A stretch of DNA of 64,000 nucleotides from Tyto alba (GCF_018691265.1 NW_024881278.1:2804001-2868000), one strand, 5' to 3'; positions 55,436 to 63,697 are shown, numbered from the stretch's first letter. The notes: generated by a model not told the origin, from the letters alone. Numbers and translations are program-made.

Positions 55436-55450
55436 CCCCCCCCCCCCCCC
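55436..55450. repeat. C15 homopolymer
   Basis: Fifteen C residues lie 30 bp from the C17 run; together they form a C/T-rich block of about 60 bp upstream of the JAG1 leader. The TTCATGCA after it resembles, in my memory, the human JAG1 5' region. Confidence 0.85.
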
Positions 55451-55467
55451 TTCATGCATATGGATGG

Positions 55468-55478
55468 ACGCATGCGCG
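55468..55478 (+). promoter_or_regulatory. NRF1-like site
   Basis: ACGCATGCGCG is one base away from the palindromic NRF1 consensus built on GCGCATGCGC and lies in the CpG island. NRF1 sites are common in CpG-island promoters. This is a motif match only. Confidence 0.3.
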
Positions 55479-55564
55479 GGCGGGCGGCTTCCCCGCCTGC
55501 CGCCGTGGGCTAGATGAAGCCGAGCGGCGGCGGGGCTCCCAGACGGGCGGCCGGCTGCCGGGCG

Positions 55565-55620
55565 GTGTGTGTGTGCTGCATGTGCGTGCGTGCGTGTGTG
55601 TGTGTGCGTGCGTGTGCGTG
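55565..55620. repeat. TG/CG alternating microsatellite
   Basis: This is an alternating purine-pyrimidine tract of TG and CG dinucleotides, a Z-DNA-prone pattern, within the CpG island. G-rich runs follow at 55624-55638. Confidence 0.8.
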
Positions 55621-55680
55621 TCTCGGGGGGGCGGGGGGCTCGCCGCGCCTCCGCCGCGCGGTGGCCGGCGACCTGAAAGA

Positions 55681-55689
55681 AATAAAAGG
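55681..55689 (+). promoter_or_regulatory. JAG1: TATA-like element AATAAAAGG (distal)
   Basis: This is a second AATAAAAGG copy, 164 bp upstream of the proximal one. It is followed by an ATAATAATC-type stretch that also resembles the human leader. It could serve an upstream start site. Confidence 0.3.
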
Positions 55690-55710
55690 ATCGGGATAAT
55701 AATCGCCATA

Positions 55711-55712
<2 letters not shown>

Positions 55713-55742
<30 letters not shown>
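55713..55742 (+). repeat. A30 homopolymer in the JAG1 promoter/leader
   Basis: Thirty A residues are followed by an A/G-rich stretch with a second A run at 55764-55777. It interrupts the CpG island. Length is likely to vary between individuals and is error-prone in sequencing. Confidence 0.85.
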
Positions 55743-55750
<8 letters not shown>

Positions 55751-55780
55751 GAAAAAGGGGGAGAAAAAAAAAAAAAAGTT

Positions 55781-55802
55781 GGGGGTGGGAGGGGGGGGGG
55801 GG
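55781..55802 (+). other. G-quadruplex motif in the JAG1 leader
   Basis: Runs of five, three and twelve G separated by single T and A bases give at least four G-tracts with one-base loops when the long run is divided. The G-rich strand is the sense strand, so the motif would also be in the RNA if transcription starts upstream of it. Confidence 0.6.
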
Positions 55803-55844
55803 AGAGAAAAGATAAAGAAAAGAGGGAGGCGAGAGAATAAGGAG

Positions 55845-55853
55845 AATAAAAGG
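55845..55853 (+). promoter_or_regulatory. JAG1: TATA-like element AATAAAAGG (proximal)
   Basis: AATAAAAGG resembles the TATAAAAG box and is followed by AGGCCGGGCT, a segment I recognise from human JAG1. It may be an alternative TATA element or a conserved leader segment; sequence alone does not decide. Confidence 0.35.
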
Positions 55854-55947
55854 AGGCCGGGCTGCTTTGCATTGAAGACCGGGGCGCTATTGAAAGCGCT
55901 TGAAAAGCGGCGTTGTTCGGCGCGGGTGCGCGCCGCGGCCGGCGCGG

Positions 55948-55955
55948 TATATTAG
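55948..55955 (+). promoter_or_regulatory. JAG1: TATA-like element TATATTAG
   Basis: TATATTAG lies 169 bp before the JAG1 ATG in otherwise pure GC sequence. A near-identical TATATTAGAGC block is present, as I recall, in the human JAG1 5' region, which suggests constraint. It could direct a start near 55975-55985, or it could be part of a longer leader. Confidence 0.5.
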
Positions 55956-56033
55956 AGCGGGGCGGCGGCGGCGGCGGGCAGCAGCGGCGGCGCCTCCTCC
56001 TCCTCCCCTCCCGGCCCGGAGCGAGCAGCGGCA

Positions 56034-56034
<1 letters not shown>

Positions 56035-56067
<33 letters not shown>
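56035..56067 (+). repeat. (CGG)11 in the JAG1 leader
   Basis: Eleven uninterrupted CGG units lie about 50 bp before the start codon. In the JAG1 reading frame they read as glycine. CGG tracts in leaders can form hairpins or quadruplexes and vary in length. Confidence 0.9.
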
Positions 56068-56068
<1 letters not shown>

Positions 56069-56088
56069 CTGCAGGCGGGCGGGCAGCG

Positions 56089-56115
56089 CGGCGGCGGCGG
56101 CGGCGGCGGCGGCGG
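56089..56115 (+). repeat. (CGG)9 abutting the JAG1 start codon
   Basis: Nine CGG units end one base before the ATG at 56117, so the repeat forms the immediate start-codon context (G at -3). It reads as glycine in the JAG1 frame. Interrupted CGG units also occur at 55959-55976. Confidence 0.9.
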
Positions 56116-56116
56116 C

Positions 56117-56188
56117 ATGCGTGCGCCCCGGCGGGCAGCCGCGGCGGCGTGCTCCCTCGTCCTCCTGCTCCTGGGGCTGCGGGCAAAG
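56117..56188 (+). CDS. JAG1: JAG1 coding exon 1 (signal peptide)
   Basis: This is the first coding exon of Jagged1, a single-pass membrane ligand for Notch receptors. It codes 24 residues: a short basic N-terminus (MRAPRR), a run of alanines, a leucine-rich hydrophobic core and a final RAK. That is a classic signal peptide. The donor AAG|GTACGT follows codon 24 in phase 0 and joins exon 2 at 57279. The start is supported by G at -3 and by the match of the RAK end to human JAG1, whose exon 1 codes 27 residues as I recall. By homology, signal cleavage falls after residue 30, just before QFEL, so the last signal residues come from exon 2. The exon sits in the CpG island and its ATG follows a CGG repeat almost directly. 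The reading frame stays open upstream of the ATG as far as a TGA at 55901. Confidence 0.93.
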
Positions 56189-56332
56189 GTACGTCCCGGG
56201 GCGCTGCGCGTCCCGCCGGGCGGCAGGGAGGGAGGGAGGGAGGGAGAGGGGAACCCGCGGAGAGCCTGACCCGGGCGCTGGAGTCCGCCGCGCGGAGCGG
56301 CTTACCGGTGACATTTTTATTTCTTTTTTTTT

Positions 56333-56335
<3 letters not shown>

Positions 56336-56367
<32 letters not shown>
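56336..56367 (+). repeat. T32 homopolymer in JAG1 intron 1
   Basis: Thirty-two T residues sit at the downstream edge of the CpG island. It is complementary to the A30 run at 55713-55742 on the other side of exon 1. Confidence 0.85.
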
Positions 56368-56577
56368 CCTGCCAAACGCGGCTCCCGCCGTGGCTGCGAG
56401 GTAGATGGCTTTGAAAAAAAGCCCCCAACTTTCAGGGGCGCGCAAGGCGCTTTTGCAAAGCTCCTCCAGGCAAAGCGGAGTTACTGCTGCTAACTTTTCT
56501 GCGGAGGTGGCAAACGCAGAAGTCCTCCTTGCAGCATTGATTTCCTGGGAATAAAAAATGCAATTACTGCAAACCGC

Positions 56578-56630
56578 TTTTTTTTTTTTTTTTTCGAAAT
56601 TACCTTTTTTTTTTTTTTTTTTTTTTTTTT
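56578..56630 (+). repeat. T17 and T26 runs in JAG1 intron 1
   Basis: Two long T runs are separated by CGAAATTACC. They add to the strong sense-strand T bias of intron 1. Confidence 0.85.
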
Positions 56631-57139
56631 AAGACTCGGGCTAATCGCGGTACTCTTGGGGTGATTAATGAGCAAGGTTTGAATCTCAGCTGGGCAGCCT
56701 TGAGCGGGGAGGCTGTTTTCCCTGTCTCAGCTGCGCCTCGGAGAAGGCAGAGGGGTTGGGTTGTATTTCCAGGGTGCTTTAGCTACATCGTTTTGTTGAG
56801 TTTGCCCTTGTTTATGCACTCTTGGTCTGGTTTAGTTTGCTAGCGATTTAAAAGCCTTCCTCACACACACAGTTTTTTGGAGTTGACACGGTTCTTATTT
56901 AGCATTAATGGCATTATTTGGTTGAGGTGATTTATGAGCCTTTCTTATGGATGTCTGATAGGGGAAAGCTTGCAGTGGTGGGGTTTCGGGTTTCTTTTTG
57001 GTTTCTTTTATGTTTGGGTTGGTTTTTTTTTTAATATTATGTGTGTGCTTCTTGAAAGCACACTTAAAATGACTTTCTCCTGTCTGCAGAGTTGTTGTAG
57101 ATTACATTTGGGAAAAAAGTGAGGTAACTGTCTGTTTCT

Positions 57140-57252
57140 TGTTTGTTTTTTTTTTGTTTGTTTGTTTTGGTTTTGTTTTGTTTTGGTTTTTTTTTTGTTT
57201 GTTTGTTTGCTTGTTTGTTTTTTATTGTTTTGGTTTGTTTTTTTGTTTTGTC
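57140..57252 (+). repeat. TTTG-rich tract before the JAG1 exon 2 acceptor
   Basis: TTTG, TTTTG and TTTGC units extend over about 110 bp and end about 25 bp before the exon 2 acceptor. T- and U-rich sequence so close to an acceptor could bind polypyrimidine-tract factors. Confidence 0.85.
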
Positions 57253-57278
57253 CTCCGGTTCTTTCTTGGGATTAACAG

Positions 57279-57584
57279 GTGACTTTAGCATCAGGACAGT
57301 TCGAGTTGGAGATCCTATCCATGCAAAATGTGAATGGTGAACTGCAAAATGGAAATTGCTGTGATGGCACCCGAAACCCAGGAGATAGAAAATGCACCAG
57401 AGACGAGTGTGATACCTATTTTAAAGTTTGCCTGAAGGAGTATCAATCGCGGGTCACTGCTGGCGGTCCTTGCAGCTTTGGATCCAAATCCACTCCCGTC
57501 ATCGGAGGAAATACCTTCAATTTAAAGTACAACCGGAATCATGAAAAGAACCGGATTGTTATCCCTTTCAGCTTCGCCTGGCCG
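57279..57584 (+). CDS. JAG1: JAG1 coding exon 2 (MNLL/C2-like domain)
   Basis: This exon codes 102 residues (25-126 of the precursor) and is 306 nt, the length I recall for human JAG1 exon 2. It begins VTLASG and then [19 protein letters not shown], nearly identical to human Jagged1. It continues with the cysteines of the N-terminal MNLL domain (NCC, RKC, DEC, KVC, GPC) and the GGNTFNLK stretch, and ends FSFAWP. In Jagged ligands this region forms a C2-like module that binds membranes and contributes, with the DSL domain, to Notch contact. The acceptor is TTAACAG at 57272-57278 after a T-rich tract, and the donor is GTGAGT at 57585. Both borders are phase 0. The codon after RAK is VTL where human has VCG. 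No frameshift or stop is seen. Exon 3, which should start RSYTLL, is not in the window. Confidence 0.96.
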
Positions 57585-57900
57585 GTGAGTTGTGTGGCCT
57601 GCTCTGGCTCTGCCTCTGTTGGACGGTGCTGTTTGAGATGGCCATAGTGAGCCGAGGGACTGGGACCGGGGAGGGCGCAGGCAGCTTGGCAAGAGCGTCG
57701 GGAATCCGCAGGACAGAAATGAGTAAAATGTTGGTGGTGTTTTTGTTTTTGTTCCCTGGGGCTCACAATGCGCAGCCTGTTAAATTTGAAAGTCAGATGT
57801 GCAGTGAGGGGGGATCTAAATGGGTCAGGGAAGCAAACCCAGTATCTCTGCACTTTACAGCATGAATAAGTCTCTTGAGACTTAAAAGGTCAGAAGTTCA

Positions 57901-57939
57901 TTTTTTTTTTTTCTTTTTTTTTTCTTTTTTTTTTTTTTT
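57901..57939 (+). repeat. T-rich tract in intron 2
   Basis: T runs of twelve, ten and fifteen separated by single C bases. Confidence 0.8.
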
Positions 57940-59196
57940 CCTAACCAGTGAAGTCTTGGGCTTAAGCCAAAAGAGCAGTGGGTTAGGGGCTGTAGAGGGA
58001 TCCCGTGTGAAAAGTGTGTGTCATAGCTGGCCTCCTTCCCTGGACCGTGTTTGGGAAGGCTTCCTGCTTCTCCCAAGGGGAAATCTCGCTGCACTGCTTG
58101 GTGTTGATGGGAGCCGCTGTTGCTGCTCTTGGTGAAGTAGTTGCCAGCCTCCCTGGGAAGCTTGCTATGTTTTGAGGTACTTGCAGACTCTAGAAGCTAA
58201 AGGCTGAGAAAAGCCTGGCCTTAGCTTTTGGTCCATTTCGCCCACTCCTCCCCACAGCACACCTTTTCCTGGCTACTTGCCTCTGCGGTCCGTAGAGAAT
58301 CTGGCTTCCCTCTACTTGTGTGCACAGCTCAGTGGCTTAAGGAGGTGGGGCTCTCTGCCAGGCACTTTCCCAGCATTGTCCACTCCAGCAAATACTGGTC
58401 AGCCTTGTAGAGTGGGGAGATGGAGGACGGGCAGCCCCTTGGTTAGCTGAAGCTTGCGTTGTTGTTGGTCCCCTAAAAAACGCTCGCTTAAACTTCAGTG
58501 CTGCTTATTTCTTCCGGGGCGCTCAAGAGGGTTGAAGCGTTGATCTGGTCAGCTCTGCAGAGGAGCCCTCTGCTCGCTGCACAGAAACTGAGGACCATCT
58601 TTACAAAACGGCCATCACCCAGGACAGACCCACAGATGCAGGCTCTGGGGCCATAAGGGCTTCTGGCCGTAGAGGAGTGCCACGGCCTTGGTTTGGCAGG
58701 AGGTGCGCTGTTTTGTGCCCAGCACTGCTGTGTGCAGGCAAGTGAAAAACTGAGGATGACTGACCTGGGGGGCTCTTAGGCACACACAGCAGTCTGTTTT
58801 TTGAGGTGGCTCTTTGGGATGCTGTGGTATGAAAGTTGAAAGCTCCCAAATTTATGCTCCTAAAACTTATATTTAGAGATCACCTAGGAAACAAAACTGT
58901 TTTCCCCCTCCCTCCCCTTCTCCAGAGGTGCTGAGCAGACAGTTTCCCACCGGCTGCCTTGGGATATGTTGATGCTCAGCAGTTTTGAAAATCCAGTCAT
59001 CCTAACCTAGATGCCTAAGGTCATTTTTGTGAGGGGAGGAGGGCTCTTTCGTGCACGCAGGGGAGGGGTGAATCTTGTTTCCTATCCTCTGTCACTATCA
59101 CTGCTGGCGAGATGGAAGCATAAGTAGACTTTCTGCTCCCTCCAAAGCTTGGCCCTTCTTAGTCAGATAAGGACTGGTTGCTGGGAGGGCCTGGAC

Positions 59197-59214
59197 TTTT
59201 TTTTTTTTTTTTTT
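59197..59214 (+). repeat. T18 homopolymer in intron 2
   Basis: Eighteen T followed by C, T and a G8 run. Confidence 0.8.
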
Positions 59215-59486
59215 CTGGGGGGGGAAACCCGCCCCAAAAGCATTCCTTCTCCAGTTGTAGTGTAGACACCCACTTTGTAGTCCTGCAGCCAAGTGCTGCA
59301 GGCAGCCATGTGTTCTTGAAGTGTCCTGTGCTGCCTCCTACCTGCCTCCTCTGTCAGTTGTGACTTCTGGAGTACTGAGGGCTGGAGAGGCACGAGGGGG
59401 AAATCCAATCTGCATTTTTGAGGAGATAGTATTGCAAAGTACAATAGCGGAGTTAACAAAAGTATTCTCTGTTGGAAGTACAAGTC

Positions 59487-59528
59487 CTTCCTTTCTTTCT
59501 TTCTCTTTTCTTTCTTTTTTTTTTTTTT
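59487..59528 (+). repeat. (TTTC)n with T run in intron 2
   Basis: CTTT-type units lead into a T14 run. A further T16 run is at 59683-59698. Confidence 0.8.
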
Positions 59529-59844
59529 CCTAACATGAAATGAGATAAAACTGTTATCAAATATGCCATCAAAGGGATAAAGGGCTTTGTAAAAATCTGA
59601 GGTATTTGAAGCTCTGCCAACGGCTGCAGTGCTTGAGTTGCAGATTTTTGACTTTTTTCAGAAAAGTCAGGTTCATCAAGGATTTTTTTTTTTTTTTTAA
59701 CTAGCCCCCTATGCTGCTCCCAATATTTGGCGTGCCTTGAATCTGATGATAAGTCAATGTGTATAAAAATGACGTGAAAATTGCACATGTTCCTTCTAAC
59801 AGCCTCTCTCTCCATAGAGTTGAGAAGGGAAATCTGTGCGTAGA

Positions 59845-59865
59845 GGGTGGGTTTGGGGGGTGGGG
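59845..59865 (+). other. G-quadruplex motif in intron 2
   Basis: G-tracts of three, three, six and four are separated by loops of one, three and one bases, which meets the usual quadruplex pattern on the sense strand. Confidence 0.6.
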
Positions 59866-60603
59866 ACCCTGGGAGAAGTTTCTTAAGCTTGCCTGCATCT
59901 TAGTAAAAGAAATGCTTCTATTGTCCTGCTGAATCTGATTGAGCACTGGAATCCTGGAGCAGCAGCAACAAAACTCCAGCACAGCATTTGAAATGTGTAA
60001 AACTTGACAACTTCAGACACTCTGGTTCCTAAGACTGGAATTTTTTGGAAAAACTCTTGCATATTCCCATGCAGAAACACACTTTTTGAGATCGTGATGA
60101 TAGTCTGTTTGCAATTATCAAGCCTGCCTCCCAGCTTTAACTTCCATAGGACACAGCTTTTATGCTAGCCATTGTGACTTTCAAATGGCATTTGAACAAA
60201 AGAATATCTAATGTGGCAAAGCTCTTATTTGTACTAAAATTGTGTACACAAAACATTTTAGGCATTTTGAAAGCCCTACAGATGAAGTAGTAAACTTAGT
60301 CAATTCAAATACAGTGCTGAAATTTCAGAACTTAAAACAAATATTTAGGTGGGTGAATAGTGTTGACTTTGGTAAATGCAATGCTAGTCTCAAGCTTTTT
60401 GTAATGTGGCTAATCATGAGAGTTCTCTTTGAATACCTCCAACTGAAAATTACAGTAGACCAAAATGTTAATCATATTGCACTTCAAAATTCATGCTCTT
60501 CTCTGAATATGTATTGTTTGTGTTCTGCAGTCTGAGGGAGACTTTTCTTGGATGTTCCAGCTTGAGTCAGTAACATTAAGAAATCTTGTTGCCTTGACTA
60601 CTT

Positions 60604-60628
60604 TAAAAAAAATTAAAAAAAAAAAAAA
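60604..60628 (+). repeat. A-rich tract in intron 2
   Basis: A8 and A14 runs separated by TT. Confidence 0.75.
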
Positions 60629-61026
60629 TCAATCTCTTACCATGCCAAGCTGCTCCCTTACGCCATTTGTGAAAAATAGTTATATTGCATTAGAAGTCTT
60701 TATTCATCATGCAGGAGAGGAAGAAAAGAGAATGGTGTGCTTTAAATGTATTGTTAGATTTGGCTTGTAGTTGTAATGTAGAATTGAAGTGTCAGAGTCT
60801 TATTAATAACTTATGTGGTTTGCTCTTGTCAGTTTTGATATGTACCCCTGTGAGTAATGGCTGTGGAGATGGTGGGCCATAAATTAATTTAAGTGATGGG
60901 AGGTTTGAGTAAGTTGCTAGGAAACAGGGCAGCAGACCAGCATAAAGGAACTGGACTGCATCATAAAGCTGCCCCTGCAGTAGCTAGCAATTCTTCAGTA
61001 AATTGAAACAATAGTGATGATGATTT

Positions 61027-61056
61027 AAAAAAAAAACAAAACAAAACAAAAAAAAC
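61027..61056 (+). repeat. A10 with CAAAA units in intron 2
   Basis: A10 followed by CAAAA units and A8, similar in type to the tract at 61943-62018. Confidence 0.75.
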
Positions 61057-61383
61057 AACCCACAACACATAGGCTTGCTTCTTGCATTCATTTTGAGACT
61101 TCAGTCACTTTCCTGACAGGCAAATTTGGCTTATGAAGCCATATAGAAAAGTATGGAACAAAAGAATATCCATGTTCCACTTGTCAAAGTCTGTCTCAAC
61201 CAGTTTTGTTTCATGGTAAGCACAGACACAGGCTCTTCTTTGACATAGATCAAATCTCTTGCCTTTCTTAAAGAATCCAAAGTGTGATGTCTGCTATACC
61301 TTAAGGGAGCTGTGCATGAATTAACTAAGCAAAGCTAAGCACTGTACTTTGCTTTTATGTGAAGAAAGGTTTTTGGGTTTGTG

Positions 61384-61407
61384 TTTTTTTTTTTTTTTTT
61401 TTTTTTT
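61384..61407 (+). repeat. T24 homopolymer in intron 2
   Basis: Twenty-four T residues run directly into a G-quadruplex motif at 61408. Confidence 0.85.
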
Positions 61408-61435
61408 GGGGGGTGGGTGGGGTGAGGGGGGTGGG
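61408..61435 (+). other. G-quadruplex motif in intron 2
   Basis: Five G-tracts (six, three, four, six and three G) are separated by loops of one, one, three and one bases. This is a strong quadruplex pattern on the sense strand, placed directly after a T24 run. Confidence 0.7.
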
Positions 61436-61942
61436 AGAGGGCTGGCGAGACTGTGAGTAAAAAGGAGGTCAAATTTGGCAATTCCTTTGGTATGCATGGC
61501 TCCAATTTCTGATGGCTTGTTTATCCTGAAATTAAGATCCTTGTAATTATTTAATATAAGGGCCAATTGCACGAACACACCAGGAAACTACTGAGGTGGA
61601 AAAAACCCCTCCAGCGTCTAAATGACTTTAGCATAAAATACAATTAAAAAGGATTTTGAATGTCTTATTTCAACCTTACTCTAAAAAATACAATAGTCAG
61701 CCTTTCCCATTTTTAATGACAAATTTTACTGCTACTGGTTCCTGAAGACATAAAATATGTTTTCTCAGTAGGCATTGCTTTTTCTGGCTGCAAAGAGATA
61801 ATGAAAGAGCTTTAGTGTTTTTTAAGCTTCAGGAACTTTTTCCCCCTGTCTTGACACAAGAGGTTTCCAAAATACTGATCTGCAGCTGATATTAAAGTAA
61901 CAGCTTGTTGAATCTGAGAGAAAAATATCAACTGCTTTTTTT

Positions 61943-62018
61943 AAAAAAACAAAAACAAAAAAACCCCACCAAAAACAAAACAAAACAAAAAAAACCAAAA
62001 CAAAACAAACCAAAACAG
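61943..62018 (+). repeat. A/C-rich tract (CAAAA units) in intron 2
   Basis: CAAAA and CAAA units with ACC interruptions over about 75 bp. Confidence 0.8.
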
Positions 62019-63644
62019 ACCATTAGGCCACAGTCATAAAACTAAAGTTTGTTTTTTGATTTTTGTTTTTCCCTCCAGTTAACTTATTGACACTTGTAGA
62101 ACCAAATGCTAGCTATGGTTTGAGTTTTTCTTAAAGAATGCCTGATAAGTTACCTTGGAATATGGGCAGATCGGAAGAAATTTTTGTAATAACAAAATAC
62201 ATATGAATCAAATCCACGCTATGTTATTTATTGTTGGCTAATAATTTAAGAATAAATCTTCAGCACTCAAAGTGCAACGTTTTGCCTAGGATTACTATCC
62301 AAAACAGAGCCGAGAGGATTAAGTGACAACTGAAGCATAATTAGCATCCACAAGGCTGGTTTTTCCCAGGACTGCAGAGAAGTGATGCATCCATTAGGAG
62401 TTTTTTGACTTCTTACATTTTTCTTAAGAGTTATTTATGTTCCAGTCAGTTCAAAACTTCATTTTCCTGGTAAATCCATTTGACTGTATTACCATAATAT
62501 ATCTAAAAATAAATCCTCATCCTGCCTGCTCCCAGAATTTTTGTTCTTGTTATAATAAAGGCCTGCTTCAGTTTAACTTCTGTGGCAGCTGGATTGGGCC
62601 TGGCATTGAAGCTTATTCCTAAACTTTCTCAGCCTACATACATCCAGCACTGTCAGCTTGTTTATGCAGCTGGAAGTCTGCATGTCTGAAAGTGAATTGC
62701 ATAAAATTGATGCTTTATGCTTAAAATTCTAGTTAACTCAAGGAAACCTAGTGCTTCACTGCGGACTGAAGGCTGGAATAGAAGTAAACTAGTTGTGGAA
62801 CTAGTAAAGGCGAGCCTTAGCTAATTAAGTGAGATGATGTGCCATACAAGAGGCTTGTACTCCTACATGGCACTTACTCCAACTTCAGTTCTTAAGGCTG
62901 ATGCCCAGCAGTACATGCAAAAACCTTAAGCTACAGTTCTTAAAAGTGTTTCTGCGTAGATAATCCAAATGACAGGATTGGTTTTGAAAATTCAAACTAA
63001 ACTTGACTTTGCGTTTCTGCTGATGCATTGAAGTTCTATATGTTAATTGACACAGTTCTAATAATTTTAGCTGGTAACCCATTTGCCTTAGCATGTGGCA
63101 AGATGTCAAAACTAGAAGCTTTTGCATTAATTTCTTGCTAGTCTGTGGAGCTCATGGTTCTGTGGTCACAGTTTTGCAGCATAAATTACACTCGTTATTC
63201 TTGTAGTATTCAGAAGAAACTGTAAAATGTGGATAGAAGTGATTAAAGTGGTTTGTAAATAGTCAAACATCCAGAGTCTTACCAGCTCAACCCAGTTCTT
63301 ATGCACTTAGGTAAATAAGTAGAAAGACTTCTTGTTCAGGCTTGCTCTATGTGAACCTGACTGTTTTGCTTGGCTGGCTACTAGGTATTCTCCCTATTAA
63401 CCTTGCCACCCTTTTGTAACTGGTGCATTTAATTATCAGTGGGATGCTTTAAACAGGTAGGGGGACTGATAAGAGCAGGTAATCTGCTTGTTGGGGAAGG
63501 TTGAAAGCAACCATTGACATTTTGGCCTACCTGCTAGTCTTTGACAAGTGGGGCTCCGTGAGAAAATAACTCGGTAACTAGATAAGGTGCTGATTAAAAT
63601 GCTGTTGTTGTATGAAGCGCCCTGGATCACTTAAAATCATTATG

Positions 63645-63697
63645 TTTAAAAAGAAAGAAAGAAAAAAAAAAAAAAAAGCTATACTTTTTTTTTTTTT
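63645..63697 (+). repeat. AAAG units, A16 and T13 in intron 2
   Basis: AAAG units and A16 are followed after eight bases by T13, so the A and T runs can pair as a hairpin. Confidence 0.8.

Larger units (their letters stand above)
55650..56116 (+). other. JAG1: JAG1 5' untranslated leader (approximate start)
   Basis: This region lies just upstream of the JAG1 ATG. Two segments match my memory of the human JAG1 leader. One is an AATAAAAGG stretch followed by ATAATAATC-type sequence at 55681-55712. The other runs from AATAAAAGGAGGCCGGGCT at 55845 through the TTGAAAGCGCTTGAAAAG region to TATATTAGAGC at 55948. No ATG occurs between 55583 and the start codon, which suits ribosome scanning. The segment contains an A30 tract, a G-quadruplex motif and two CGG repeats. 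The true transcription start cannot be read from sequence: if the TATA-like element at 55948 is used, the leader would be only about 135-140 nt. Confidence 0.6.
54600..56330. promoter_or_regulatory. JAG1: CpG island over the JAG1 promoter and exon 1
   Basis: Base composition changes sharply from AT-rich DNA to very GC- and CpG-rich sequence that spans the promoter, leader and exon 1 and ends at the T32 tract in intron 1. Such islands are typical of developmental signalling genes. Inside it are poly-C runs, a TG/CG microsatellite, G-rich runs and CGG repeats, with short A-rich interruptions holding TATA-like elements. The borders are by eye. Confidence 0.85.
56189..57278 (+). other. JAG1: JAG1 intron 1 (1090 bp)
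   Basis: The intron runs from GTACGT at 56189 to TTAACAG at 57278. It leaves the CpG island within about 140 bp and then becomes strongly T-rich on the sense strand. It contains a 32-base T run (56336-56367), T runs of 17 and 26 (56578-56594, 56605-56630) and a long TTTG-type tract (57140-57252) just before the acceptor, which supplies a very extended pyrimidine-rich region. No other gene is seen in it. Confidence 0.92.

Noticed and set aside
55318..56428. Several long open frames on both strands in the CpG island and repeats
   Set aside because: They consist of proline-, arginine-, glycine- or alanine-rich low-complexity translation of poly-C, CGG and A tracts. Stop codons are rare in GC-rich DNA, so the frames are expected by composition. 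The JAG1-frame leader is treated separately because it joins a real start codon.
58944..58950. TTCCCAC, a possible RBPJ (Notch effector) site in JAG1 intron 2
   Set aside because: The 7-base core also occurs at several other places in the window, so a single copy without conservation data is not informative.
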